64,000 nt of DNA from Methanosarcina baikalica (GTDB taxonomy: Archaea; Halobacteriota; Methanosarcinia; Methanosarcinales; Methanosarcinaceae): assembly GCF_031461075.1 (NCBI RefSeq), contig NZ_JAVKPK010000006.1, positions 1-64,000 of the forward strand, written 5' to 3'. A program made the translations under genes and the position numbers. Of this stretch, positions 8,785 to 18,195 are shown piece by piece (the stretch's first letter is position 1; every line of letters begins with the position of its first letter). Below the pieces are notes generated by a model. It did no database searches. It was given only the letters and a program-made list of their open reading frames with translations, and was not told the origin of the DNA.

Positions 8785-10365
8785 AAGAAGATCATAGCAA
8801 AAGAAATGAAAAAATGCAGATTACTTAAATGCAGATTACTTGTTTGTGTGATATTTGTCGGATTATATCTCATGACGGGAGGAGGCATGGCTGAAGATAC
8901 ACAGAGCGAATCAGATGCCGGAATTGTAAAGACCGAAAATGGATATATTTCAGGGATAAATGAAAGCGGACTCCGGATATATCTTGGAATTCCATATGCC
9001 GCCCCTCCTACAGGTGATCTGAGGTGGAGACCTCCTGAGGCTGTAAAACCCTGGGAAGGAATTCGAAAGGCGGATAAGTTCGGGCCGACATGTCCCCAGG
9101 TAGTTGCACCTGCTTTTGGATCTGAATGGTCCCCCGGGAAAATGAGCGAGGACTGTCTGTACCTGAACGTCTGGACGCCGGCAGTGGATTCGAAAGAAAA
9201 ACTGCCTGTGATGGTCTTTATCTACGGAGGGGCATACGTGCGGGGATCAAGCTCTCTTCCACTCTATAACGGAAGTGCCCTTGCAAAGAAAGGCGTCGTC
9301 GTTGTCACGCTTAATTATCGGGTCGGTGTTCTTGGATTCATGGCACATCCCCAACTGTCAAAGGAGTCACCTCACAATACTTCAGGCAACTACGCGCTCC
9401 TTGACCAGGAGGCAGCCCTGAGGTGGACCCAGAACAACATAGAAGCCTTCGGAGGAGACCCTACCCGCGTTACGATCTTCGGGGAGTCGGCAGGAGGGGC
9501 CAGTATTCTCGCTCAACTCGCTACCCAGCAGAGCAGAGGGCTCTACAGCCAGGCCATCGTAGAAAGTGGTCCCATCTGGAAGAGAGGGCCAATATTACCT
9601 GCTTATAATACAAAAGCTGAAGCCGAAGAGTACGGCCTGAAATTTGCCGAAAGCCTCGGATATTCTGGGCAGGATGCGATTCAACAGATGCGCAATAGAA
9701 GTGCTTTTGATCTGGTCAATGAAACACCATATATATTGAATTCCACATTCTGGGGTTTCCACAATGTTGGCTTCAAGCCTACTATTGATGGATGGCTGAT
9801 CACAGAGGCCCCTGAAGAAATCTTCAGGCAAGGGCGGGAGAATCCAGTCCCGCTCATCATAGGGATCAATGCCGATGAAGGCACCTTACTGGCTGCGAAT
9901 ACAAATATGACAGTTTCTCAGTACGAGCAGTTCATACGGGACAGCTTTGGGGAAAACGCCAGCCAAATTTTAGCCAAGTACCCGGCAAGTACAAAGGAAG
10001 AAGTACAGCATCAAATGGAGAGGATCACGACAGATATCGACTTTGCTTCGGCAGCAAAGTTTGTTGCTGGGTCCATGGCCGATCTCAATCAGAGCACGTA
10101 TCTGTATAAGTTCACATATGTCCTGCCCGGGCAGCCTAATGGTGCATACCATACCAGCGAACTCTACTTTGTGTTCCGGCCCAGCTATTGGAATCCGGAT
10201 CCCACCAGCAGCAAGGTCTCAGATTATATGATGGATCTCTGGATCAGGTTTGCTAAGACTGGAAACCCCAATGGAGGGATCAATGTAACCTGGCCGGAGT
10301 ACAACACTGAGAAAGACCAGTATCTTGATATTGGGGTGACTCCTGTGGTTAAAACCGGATATTGA
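8635..10365 (+). CDS. Secreted type-B carboxylesterase
   Basis: This is a type-B carboxylesterase (alpha/beta hydrolase) that cleaves carboxylic esters. The nucleophile Ser285 lies in GESAGG, the oxyanion loop is GGAYVRGSS, the family signature EDCLYLNVWTP is present, an acidic residue lies in NADEG, and His about 506 is in YHTSEL. The open frame starts at 8635, but the first 50 residues are an unrelated AHSA1 remnant. The ATG at 8806 gives a standard 519-residue enzyme with a clear signal peptide (MKKCRLLKCRLLVCVIFVG, likely cut after GGGMA). The enzyme is therefore probably exported, and 8806 is the functional start unless the fusion is translated. Monocistronic; uncommon in methanogens and probably transferred. 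Confidence 0.85.
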   Translation: MTEKNPNTGERELVITRIFDNSRKLIFKACPDPECVKRRWGTKDFTSSVSKKIIAKEMKKCRLLKCRLLVCVIFVGLYLMTGGGMAEDTQSESDAGIVKTENGYISGINESGLRIYLGIPYAAPPTGDLRWRPPEAVKPWEGIRKADKFGPTCPQVVAPAFGSEWSPGKMSEDCLYLNVWTPAVDSKEKLPVMVFIYGGAYVRGSSSLPLYNGSALAKKGVVVVTLNYRVGVLGFMAHPQLSKESPHNTSGNYALLDQEAALRWTQNNIEAFGGDPTRVTIFGESAGGASILAQLATQQSRGLYSQAIVESGPIWKRGPILPAYNTKAEAEEYGLKFAESLGYSGQDAIQQMRNRSAFDLVNETPYILNSTFWGFHNVGFKPTIDGWLITEAPEEIFRQGRENPVPLIIGINADEGTLLAANTNMTVSQYEQFIRDSFGENASQILAKYPASTKEEVQHQMERITTDIDFASAAKFVAGSMADLNQSTYLYKFTYVLPGQPNGAYHTSELYFVFRPSYWNPDPTSSKVSDYMMDLWIRFAKTGNPNGGINVTWPEYNTEKDQYLDIGVTPVVKTGY

Positions 10366-11206
10366 CAGGTCTTCATTTAGCAATCCCTTGCGGCTGTTTA
10401 AGACGGGGAAGTGCTCTGCAGACCGAGCTCCCTCCATTTTTAGGCATACCAGATCGTTGCCTAATTTCGGTCTCTTGATGGTTATTTCCTTGATCTAATT
10501 TTTGAGATTGAATTTGATATATTGTATAGGTAACGAGCAAAATATCCTATAGTGCATAAAATATTATATGCCAAAAAGGCTAAAATGGAACAAAAAATCC
10601 CGACCTCCTTATTTTTCAGAGGTAACTGGGTTGAAAAATCAACAAGTCACAAATAATTTTGATGAGATTATTGCAGACTGTAAAATGATTTTTGACGAGA
10701 AAAGAAGGTTTCATGCTAAATGGAATTTATACTGTCAAACTAAGGTTATTTGGAGAAGAGATTGCGTTCCCACCTGAAAATTCTGGAAGTCCCGAAAGGC
10801 ACTTATTAGGTCTTGTTTAGGAAGAGGTTTGGTACTGGACTCACGGGTTGCGAGCTCTTAATTTTATCTCTTCACTTCTATAATATATTTTTCGGAGTAG
10901 GCGTTGAAGTATTTCTTGTGGAATAGGTCTTTGCTATGTGGTCTTGGTAGATGAGAACGCAAATTATACTATGTTCTCACCCTATATAATATTTTTAACA
11001 CATAATGTTATTTCGGATATATTATGTTAGTACATACGTCTAATTTACTTTCATTGGTTTAACTTTATAGCATCAATCTATAAATCCTGCACGTAATCCT
11101 GCACGTAAATATTTGCACCTGATTTGCCCAACGTTCGGTAACAAAGAAAAACATTGACAAGCGCGGAAAAATTCACTCAAGACTCTACAACCAGCTACAA
11201 CATCTC
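10366..11206. other. Intergenic spacer with a weak ORF
   Basis: A 69-codon plus-strand frame at 10568-10777 (begins MPKRLKWNKKSRPPYF) has no clear ribosome site and no recognised family; it may be a remnant. The inverted pair ACATAAT/ATTATGT near 10999-11028 could form a small hairpin. I see no other support for a gene. Confidence 0.4.
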
Positions 11207-11434
11207 TAGTGCATCGATTCTGATATAAATCCATTTTAGATTGTTATTCCACCAAGCTTGGATCTTTGGACAATGTTTGCAGCTTGATTTCTAGAACGAC
11301 TTAACCTGGTCAGATAATCTAACTCTTTTTGAGTAAATGATAATTTAGGGCGACGGCTTATACGAGGCATAAAGGTTAGTTATTGAACAATTAATATAAT
11401 TATTTTATGGATTTATATCAGAATCGATGCACTA
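11207..11434. mobile_element. IS630-type non-autonomous element (228 bp)
   Basis: Both ends read TAGTGCATCGATTC inward. The perfect terminal inverted repeat is 28 bp, and the TA at each tip fits the TA target used by IS630/Tc1-type elements. The interior keeps only the first 44 codons of a transposase (next entry), so it is an internally deleted copy. The 58794 element shares the terminal 14-16 bp. Confidence 0.85.
11236..11370 (-). pseudogene. IS630-family transposase N-terminal fragment
   Basis: From ATG 11370 a 44-codon frame begins MPRISRRPKLSFTQKELDYL and continues with a helix-turn-helix-like TRLSRSRNQAANIVQRSK. This is typical of the DNA-binding N terminus of IS630 transposases. It then hits TAA within the other end of the element; the catalytic DDE domain is absent. 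Confidence 0.7.
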
Positions 11435-11501
11435 GTAACAAAGTGGATACTATAAGGTATGTTTGAACTAGATCTTTTTTTGTCTTTGATTTCCTCTCCT
11501 T

Positions 11502-11695
11502 TATCTGCCTCTTTTTTGTTTTTTATTTCCCCCCTCATTTACCATATTTTCTAGATGTTCGTTCATGCATATATTTATATTTGTTGTAAATGATTTAAAT
11601 TGTGCATCTGTTATGTTGCCTACTGATTCCTTAAAAATCCATTGAATTGAAAAACGGTTAAAAGTCGGATCCTGGTTTTCTCTTCGGAATCGAAT
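11502..11695 (-). pseudogene. Unassigned coding remnant
   Basis: A 64-codon open minus-strand stretch reads like real protein (it includes ITDAQFKSFTTNINICMNEH) but has no start codon at its 5' end. It is preceded by in-frame TAA and ends at TAA 11502. I do not recognise the family. It is probably the 3' part of a decayed gene. Confidence 0.35.
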
Positions 11696-11935
11696 TTATG
11701 AGTACATGCATCTGCCATATTTTTTACTATCCTCTAAACCAAACCTGCCAGAATTTCATACCTGCACATTTGACTCCTGACAAGTATAATACTGTCGCGC
11801 TGTCAGTTGCACGAAGGCGCTGAATACTTTTGCCCTGCATGTAGATACCAGGCTTCCAGTCAGCCTCAATTTTGTGATAGTCTGATACAAGGAAAAGACT
11901 CATTGAAATGCAAGGTAGACCTGTTTACAGGATAT

Positions 11936-11965
11936 AAAATTTAATTGATATATTTATATATTAAA
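11936..11965 (+). promoter_or_regulatory. Putative carAB promoter (TATA box)
   Basis: The A+T-rich stretch ATTTAATTGATATATTTATA lies about 95-115 bp upstream of the carA start and is the best archaeal TATA-type candidate before the operon. Confidence 0.4.
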
Positions 11966-12055
11966 AGACTCAAGAAATACCAATAACTCAGGGAATCGGG
12001 AAAGTCATCGTAACACTTATACATGTCTTACGACATTTACTCGCAGGTTCAGATG

Positions 12056-13162
12056 ATGAAAGCAGTACTAGGCTTAGAAGACGGAACAATTATTAGGGGC
12101 ACCGGTTTTGGTGCTGAAGGCACAGCTTGCGGCGAACTTGTTTTTACCACTCAATTCACGGGATATGAGGAGGCTTTAACAGACCCTTCCTACAAGGGCC
12201 AGATTTTAATGTTCACTTACCCTCTTATCGGAAACTATGGTGTCAACGGGGAGCGCGTCCAGTCCGATAACATCCATGCGGAGGGGCTTGTTGTCAGGGA
12301 AGCCTGCAAGAAACCCTATCATTACAAATCATCACGTTCTATCCATAAATTTTTAGAAGATGAAGGGAAACCAGGGATTGAAGGCGTTGACACCCGGTCG
12401 CTTACCATCGGGGCAAGGGAACGCGGGACAATGCGGGCAGCCCTTATCACCGGCAGCGACGACGGGGAAGAAGCCGTGGAAGTGGCAAGGAACTTCCCGC
12501 AGATAACGGACGAGGAACTCATATCCCTTGTAACCTGTAAAGAGCCATATTTCATTCCCGGAGCAGAAGGCGCCTGGAAAGGCATCGGCAAGCGCAAACA
12601 TGCGGTTGTAGTTGACCTTGGGATAAAACGCAATATTATAAACAACCTGCACAAGCGCGGAATTGACCTCACACTGGTTCCTGCAACTACTAAACCCTCG
12701 GAAATTGCAAGCTACGAACCGGATCTTCTTTTTGTATCAAACGGGCCCGGAGACCCGGAAAAAGCAATAGACGCGATCAATGCTGTAAAGGCCTTTGCGG
12801 GCACGATTCCAGTCAGCGGGATCTGTTTCGGACACCAGATTATCTCCCTTGCAATGGGAGCAAAGACTTACAAATTGAAATTCGGGCACAGGGGAGGAAA
12901 CCAGCCTGTAAAGGACCTCATTGAAAACAGGGTTTTCATAACCTCGCAGAACCACGGATATGCTGTTGATGCGGATTCCCTGGAGGGCACAGGGCTATAT
13001 GTAAAGTACCTGAACGCAAACGACAAAACCGTGGAAGGTGTTTCCCACAAAGACCTGGATATTTTCAGCGTGCAGTTCCATCCTGAAGCCCAGGCAGGGC
13101 CCACGGATACAGAAGAGACGTTTTTCAGCAAAGTTGTAAAGGTCCTCGGAGGTGAAATTTAA
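12056..13162 (+). CDS. carA: Carbamoyl-phosphate synthase small (glutaminase) subunit
   Basis: CarA hydrolyses glutamine and passes ammonia to CarB for carbamoyl phosphate synthesis (pyrimidine and arginine pathways, cytosol). The N-terminal CarA domain begins MKAVLGLEDGTIIRG. The C-terminal class I amidotransferase carries the nucleophile Cys in GICFGHQI and the His/Glu pair in QFHPEA. The open frame extends to 12023, but MKAVLGL at 12056 fits the family start and has AGGT 7 nt upstream. Length is about 368 residues, normal for the family. The stop overlaps the carB start (TAATG), so the two are translationally coupled. With argG downstream this forms an arginine/pyrimidine supply cluster. 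Confidence 0.97.
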   Translation: MKAVLGLEDGTIIRGTGFGAEGTACGELVFTTQFTGYEEALTDPSYKGQILMFTYPLIGNYGVNGERVQSDNIHAEGLVVREACKKPYHYKSSRSIHKFLEDEGKPGIEGVDTRSLTIGARERGTMRAALITGSDDGEEAVEVARNFPQITDEELISLVTCKEPYFIPGAEGAWKGIGKRKHAVVVDLGIKRNIINNLHKRGIDLTLVPATTKPSEIASYEPDLLFVSNGPGDPEKAIDAINAVKAFAGTIPVSGICFGHQIISLAMGAKTYKLKFGHRGGNQPVKDLIENRVFITSQNHGYAVDADSLEGTGLYVKYLNANDKTVEGVSHKDLDIFSVQFHPEAQAGPTDTEETFFSKVVKVLGGEI

Positions 13163-16100
13163 TGCCCAAACGTGAGGACATAAAGAAAGTTTTGCTTATA
13201 GGTTCAGGGCCAATCACTATCGGTCAAGCTGCAGAATTCGATTTCTCAGGCAGCCAAGCCTGCAGGTCTTTAAAAGAAGAAGGCATCCGGGTTGTGCTTG
13301 TAAACTCCAACCCTGCAACCATAATGACAGATCCGGAAATGGCTGATTCGGTCTATATCGAACCCCTTGATGCCAGAATTGTGGAAAGGATCATCGAGAA
13401 AGAGCGCCCTGACGGAATTATTGCAGGCATTGGAGGGCAGACAGGCCTGAATATTACCAGTGAACTTGCAGAAATGGGCGTTTTCGAAAAATACGGGGTG
13501 CAGATCCTTGGGACTCCTGTTGAAGCTATCAAAAATACGGAAGACAGGGAACTCTTCAAAGAGACCATGCTCAGGATAGGGGAAAAGGTTCCTTTGAGCA
13601 GGGCAGTCAATACATTAAAGGAAGCCGAAGAAGTTGTTGAGGAGCTTGGCCTTCCTCTGATCATCCGCCCGGCTTACACTCTTGGCGGGGCTGGAGGCGG
13701 AATTGCCCGCACAAAGGAAGAACTTCTTGAAATCACGGAACGCGGGCTCAGGCGCAGCCGCATTTCCCAGGTGCTCATAGAAGAAAGCGTGCTGGGCTGG
13801 GCAGAGGTCGAATATGAAGTTATGAGGGATGCAAACGATACCTGTATCGTAATCTGTAACATGGAAAATATTGACCCCATGGGCGTTCACACCGGAGAAT
13901 CCGCAGTTGTTGCCCCCTCCCAGACCATGAGCGATGCAGAACACCAGATGCTCAGGAGTGCCTCAATCAAGATCATCCGCGCCCTCAAGATCGAAGGTGG
14001 GTGCAATATCCAGTATGCTTTAAAAGAAGGCGATTATCGTATTGTCGAAGTAAATCCCAGGGTTTCGAGGTCATCAGCCCTTGCGTCCAAGGCTACAGGC
14101 TATCCGATTGCCCGCGTAACCGCAAAAATTGCAATCGGAATGACTCTGGATGAAATAATAAATAACGTTACCAAGAGCACCCCTGCTTCTTTTGAGCCTG
14201 CTCTGGACTATGTAATTACAAAGATTCCCAGGTGGCCTTTTGATAAGTTCACAACCGCAGACAAGACCCTGACCACAGCAATGAAGAGCACCGGAGAAGT
14301 CATGGCAATAGGCAGGACAATTGAAGAGTCCCTGTTAAAGGCTTTCAAGTCCCTGGATATAGACAACCAGCTGGGAATAAAACACTGGGAAGAACCTGAA
14401 ATCAAGACCCTCCTCAAAACCCCGACAAGCGAACGTCTTTTTGTGATCTTCCATGCGCTTGAGAAAGGCATGTCTGTAAAAGAAATTGCCGAACTTTCGA
14501 GCATCAACCCCTTCTTTATCTCAAAGATGAAAAATATCGTTGACATGGAAAAACGCATCAGGGCAGAAGAGCTTACCCCGGAATTTCTGCGCGAAGCAAA
14601 AAGGATGGGCTTCCCGGACACTCGCCTTGCAGAACTGACCGGCAAAACCATGCAGGAAATAATCGATTTCAGGCACGCAGCCGGAATTGTGGCTACATTT
14701 AAGATGGTGGATACCTGCGCAGCCGAGTTTGAGGCAGCTACTCCTTATTATTATTCCACTTACGAAGACACCTGTGAGACAAAACCGTCTGACAGGAAGA
14801 AGATCCTTATCCTTGGGGCAGGGCCTATCAGGATAGGACAGGGAATCGAATTTGACTACTGTACGGTCCATGCGGTCACTGCGCTTCGGGAAGAAGGCAT
14901 CGAAACTCATATCATTAATAACAATCCTGAAACCGTGTCAACGGACTTCGACACCTCGGACAAGCTCTTTTTTGAGCCCCTAACCCTGGAATATGTCATG
15001 AACGTGATCGAGCGTGAGAGGCCTGACGGGGTCCTGGTGCAGTTCGGAGGACAGACCTCGGTGAACCTGGCTCTTCCCCTCAAAAGGGAGTTAAAGCGCA
15101 GGACAGATCTTGATACCGTAATCATGGGCACTGCCCCTGAGGATATGGACCTTGCCGAAGACAGGGAAAAGTTCTATCTGCTTATGCAGAAACTCGGCGT
15201 CCCGCAGCCTGAAGGTGGATATGCGACTTCCCAGCAGGAAGCAATCGAGGTTGCAAAACGGATCGGTTTCCCTGTACTTGTTCGCCCCTCCTACGTGCTC
15301 GGCGGGCGGGCAATGGAAATCGTCTATGACGAAATCGACCTTGAACGCTATATGAAAGAGGCAGTAAGGGTTTCTCCGGAACACCCGATCCTTATTGACG
15401 ATTTCCTTGAGGCAGCCTGCGAAATCGATGTGGATGCGGTCTGTGACCAGAAAGATGTGCTTATTGGCGCAATCATGGAGCATATAGAGGAAGCGGGCAT
15501 ACATTCAGGGGATTCGGCCTGTGTAATTCCGACCCAGTCTCTCTCGCCTGAAGTGCTTGACCAGGTCAGGGACTACACACGAAGGATCGCTCTTGGCCTC
15601 AGGGTCAAAGGGCTGATAAACCTTCAGATGGCAGAGAAAGATGGAAAAGTCTATGTGCTTGAAGCAAACCCGCGTTCAAGCAGAACAATTCCCTTTGTCT
15701 CAAAAGCCGTAGGAATTCCGCTTGCAAAGATTGCAGCCAAAGTCATTGCAGGGCACAGCTTAAAGAGCCTGGGTTACACGGACGAGCCAAAGCCAAAACA
15801 TGTTTCGGTTAAGGAAGTTCTCCTGCCTTTTGATAAACTGCCGGGTGCAGACCCTGTCCTCGGGCCGGAAATGAAAAGCACTGGAGAGGTCATGGGTATT
15901 GACTACGATTTCGGAAGGGCATACTATAAGGCAGAGCTCGCAGCCGACAACCTCCTGCCTCTTACAGGAAAAGTCTTCCTGTCAATCCGGAATGCAGATA
16001 AACTCGAGCTTGTGGAAGTGGCAAGGAAATTGCAGGCTGCAGGCCTTGAACTCATGGGCACGACGGGCACTGTGAATCACCTTGCAGAACATGGGATCTT

Positions 16101-16404
16101 CATGGACACTGTAAAGAAGATACATGACGGAAGCCCGAATGTCATCGACATGATGCGCAGGGACGAAGTTGACCTGATCATAAACACTCCCACAAGCAAG
16201 CAGTCGCGTAAGGACGGCTCCAGGATCAGGCGGGCAGCCGTGGACTTCAAGGTTCCCTACATCACCACAATTCAGGCAGCAGTTGCTGCAGCCGATGCTA
16301 TAGAGACCATGAAAAAAGGGCAGGACCTTACGATCAAATCTATTAACGAGTATCACAAAGAGATGGAACAGGAAAGCAAAATCGAACTGGCAAAAATAGA
16401 GTAA
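13162..16404 (+). CDS. carB: Carbamoyl-phosphate synthase large subunit
   Basis: CarB makes carbamoyl phosphate from bicarbonate, ammonia and two ATP. The 1080-residue protein is full length and unsplit, unlike the divided form in some archaea. The first ATP-grasp half starts KVLLIGSGPITIGQAAEFD. The second half starts KILILGAGPIRIGQGIEFDY near residue 550. The C-terminal MGS-like allosteric domain covers about residues 935-1075. The start ATG shares one base with the carA stop. Its codon use is richer in G+C than that of the accessory genes to the right, typical of core chromosome. Confidence 0.98.
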   Translation: MPKREDIKKVLLIGSGPITIGQAAEFDFSGSQACRSLKEEGIRVVLVNSNPATIMTDPEMADSVYIEPLDARIVERIIEKERPDGIIAGIGGQTGLNITSELAEMGVFEKYGVQILGTPVEAIKNTEDRELFKETMLRIGEKVPLSRAVNTLKEAEEVVEELGLPLIIRPAYTLGGAGGGIARTKEELLEITERGLRRSRISQVLIEESVLGWAEVEYEVMRDANDTCIVICNMENIDPMGVHTGESAVVAPSQTMSDAEHQMLRSASIKIIRALKIEGGCNIQYALKEGDYRIVEVNPRVSRSSALASKATGYPIARVTAKIAIGMTLDEIINNVTKSTPASFEPALDYVITKIPRWPFDKFTTADKTLTTAMKSTGEVMAIGRTIEESLLKAFKSLDIDNQLGIKHWEEPEIKTLLKTPTSERLFVIFHALEKGMSVKEIAELSSINPFFISKMKNIVDMEKRIRAEELTPEFLREAKRMGFPDTRLAELTGKTMQEIIDFRHAAGIVATFKMVDTCAAEFEAATPYYYSTYEDTCETKPSDRKKILILGAGPIRIGQGIEFDYCTVHAVTALREEGIETHIINNNPETVSTDFDTSDKLFFEPLTLEYVMNVIERERPDGVLVQFGGQTSVNLALPLKRELKRRTDLDTVIMGTAPEDMDLAEDREKFYLLMQKLGVPQPEGGYATSQQEAIEVAKRIGFPVLVRPSYVLGGRAMEIVYDEIDLERYMKEAVRVSPEHPILIDDFLEAACEIDVDAVCDQKDVLIGAIMEHIEEAGIHSGDSACVIPTQSLSPEVLDQVRDYTRRIALGLRVKGLINLQMAEKDGKVYVLEANPRSSRTIPFVSKAVGIPLAKIAAKVIAGHSLKSLGYTDEPKPKHVSVKEVLLPFDKLPGADPVLGPEMKSTGEVMGIDYDFGRAYYKAELAADNLLPLTGKVFLSIRNADKLELVEVARKLQAAGLELMGTTGTVNHLAEHGIFMDTVKKIHDGSPNVIDMMRRDEVDLIINTPTSKQSRKDGSRIRRAAVDFKVPYITTIQAAVAAADAIETMKKGQDLTIKSINEYHKEMEQESKIELAKIE

Positions 16405-16467
16405 AAAGCCAGAAAGTCCTGAACCAGAGTTTTGCGCGGATATTCCGAGCCGAAAAGGGTGGCTTTT
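16405..16467 (+). terminator. Possible carAB terminator hairpin
   Basis: AAAAGCCA just after the carB stop is complementary to TGGCTTTT at about 16460, followed by a pyrimidine-rich tract. The loop is long, so this is a weak call. Confidence 0.35.
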
Positions 16468-16480
16468 CTTCCATCCTCAT

Positions 16481-16660
16481 ACATTTATTTCGATCCGGTA
16501 TTCATTTATTTCAATTTGGAATTCATTTATTTCATTCGAAATTCATTTATTTCATTCGAAATTCATTTATTTCATTCGAAATTCATTTCAAATTTTACTC
16601 TTATTTGTGTTAATCCATAAATTTGTTTTAATCCATAAATTTGTTTTAATCCATAAGTTA
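16481..16660. repeat. Two tandem repeat arrays upstream of argG
   Basis: The first array has a 20-bp unit (ATTCATTTATTTCATTCGAA): three exact copies at 16521, 16541 and 16561, plus diverged copies before and a partial one after. The second, at 16613-16658, is three copies of TTAATCCATAAATTTGTTTT. Both lie between carB and argG, directly upstream of the argG ribosome site. Confidence 0.85.
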
Positions 16661-16677
16661 CAAGGGGTACTAGAAAC

Positions 16678-17865
16678 ATGGCAAAGAAAGTTGCACTTGC
16701 ATATTCAGGAGGGCTTGACACCTCGGTGTGCATCCCCATCCTCAAGGAAAAATACGGGTACGACGAAGTAATTACAATTTCGGTCGACGTAGGCCAGCCT
16801 GAAGAAGAGATCAGGAAGGCGGACGTAAAAGCTGCGAAGATCAGCGACAAGCACTACACGATCGATGCAAAGGAAGAGTTCGTAAAAGATTACATCTTCC
16901 CCCTGATCAAAGCCAACGGAAATTACGAAGGCTACGTTATGGGCACCTCGGTCGCCCGCCCGCTGATTGCCAAAAAGGTGGTAGAGGCTGCCAGGAAAGA
17001 AGGAGCAATAGCCCTTGCCCACGGCTGTACCGGAAAAGGCAATGACCAGCTCCGTTTTGAAGCCGTTTTCCGCCAGACCGACATGGACGTTATCGCCCCG
17101 ATGCGGGAAATGAACCTGACCCGTGAATGGGAAATCAATTACGCAAAAGAACACGGAATCCCGGTCGAAGCCACGAAATCCAAACCCTGGAGCGTTGACG
17201 AAAATATCTGGAGCCGCAGCATCGAAGGCGGCAGGCTTGAAGACCCTTCCTTTGTCCCGCCGGAAGAGATCTACGAGTGGACAAAATCCCCAGAAAATGC
17301 CCCTGACCAGCCCAGGATCCTTGATATCGCCTTTGAAGCAGGAGTCCCAATTTCCCTTGACGGCGAAAAGCTTGGCGGCTACACTCTTATTAAGAAGCTG
17401 AATGGGATTGCAGGCGAAAACGGAGTCGGCAGGACTGATATGATTGAAGACCGCGTCCTTGGCCTTAAAGCCCGCGAGAACTACGAGCACCCAGCTGCAA
17501 CCGTCCTCCTTGCCGCCCACGCCGACCTGGAAAAACTCATCCTGACCCGCGGCGAACTGAAGTTCAAGAAGACCGTTGAAGAGCAGTGGTCCGAAATGGC
17601 ATACGGCGGCCTTGTAGACGACCCCCTCTTTGCCGACCTCAACGCCTTTGTCGACAAGTCCCAGGAAAGGGTCACAGGCACAGTGAAAGTGAAGCTCTAC
17701 AAAGGCGCCCTCACAATCCTTGCCCGCAGCTCGCCAAATGCCCTGTATTCCGAAGACATGGTTTCATTTGACAGCCAGACCCTTGACCAGAAGGATGCAG
17801 AAGGGTTTGCGAAGTACCACGGGTTCCAGGCCAGGATGTACAGGAAGGTAATGGATAAGAAGTGA
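16678..17865 (+). CDS. argG: Argininosuccinate synthase
   Basis: ArgG condenses citrulline and aspartate with ATP in arginine biosynthesis (cytosol). The protein is 395 residues, normal for the family. The PP-loop ATP motif AYSGGLDTS is at residues 8-16, and conserved ATSVARP and GCTGKGNDQ(L/V)RF motifs are present. The ATG follows an AGGGG site. It lies 270 bp downstream of carB, separated by tandem repeats, so it may have its own promoter. A diverged 86-bp copy of its 3' region occurs at 27278-27363. Confidence 0.98.
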   Translation: MAKKVALAYSGGLDTSVCIPILKEKYGYDEVITISVDVGQPEEEIRKADVKAAKISDKHYTIDAKEEFVKDYIFPLIKANGNYEGYVMGTSVARPLIAKKVVEAARKEGAIALAHGCTGKGNDQLRFEAVFRQTDMDVIAPMREMNLTREWEINYAKEHGIPVEATKSKPWSVDENIWSRSIEGGRLEDPSFVPPEEIYEWTKSPENAPDQPRILDIAFEAGVPISLDGEKLGGYTLIKKLNGIAGENGVGRTDMIEDRVLGLKARENYEHPAATVLLAAHADLEKLILTRGELKFKKTVEEQWSEMAYGGLVDDPLFADLNAFVDKSQERVTGTVKVKLYKGALTILARSSPNALYSEDMVSFDSQTLDQKDAEGFAKYHGFQARMYRKVMDKK

Positions 17866-17886
17866 AGTTGAAGTTTTAAGCTCTTT

Positions 17887-17935
17887 TACCTGTCCTTTTG
17901 TTTTTCAAGAAGGGCAGGGGAATTTCCTCTTTTTT
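17887..17935 (+). terminator. argG terminator hairpin
   Basis: CTGTCCTT pairs with AAGGGCAG (one G-T pair) around a short loop, followed by a T-rich tract (CCTCTTTTTTTCGC). The remaining spacer to 18195 shows no gene. Confidence 0.6.
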
Positions 17936-18195
17936 TCGCTTATTTTATGGACTGGTTCTGGATTTTTGATTGTTTTTGTACCTCGGGTTCCAGAGAGATT
18001 GATCACTTTAGATCTTTTCCGGATTGCTGGAATAGGCATCTTAACGATTATTGTCACCGTGCGCAGCACGGGCTTTCCAAGTAGTAAAAAATTGACTTTT
18101 TAAATTTAATTTATCTAAAACGGATTCAATTTAGAAACTTTTTTAAATTAGAAGTTTTTAGAATTAGTGACAAGTGGTGGAGATTTTTATAATTC

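Noticed and set aside
17123..17401. ORFs of 60-92 codons in other frames of argG
   Set aside because: They fall wholly inside argG, have no ribosome sites, and have compositions typical of frame shadows.
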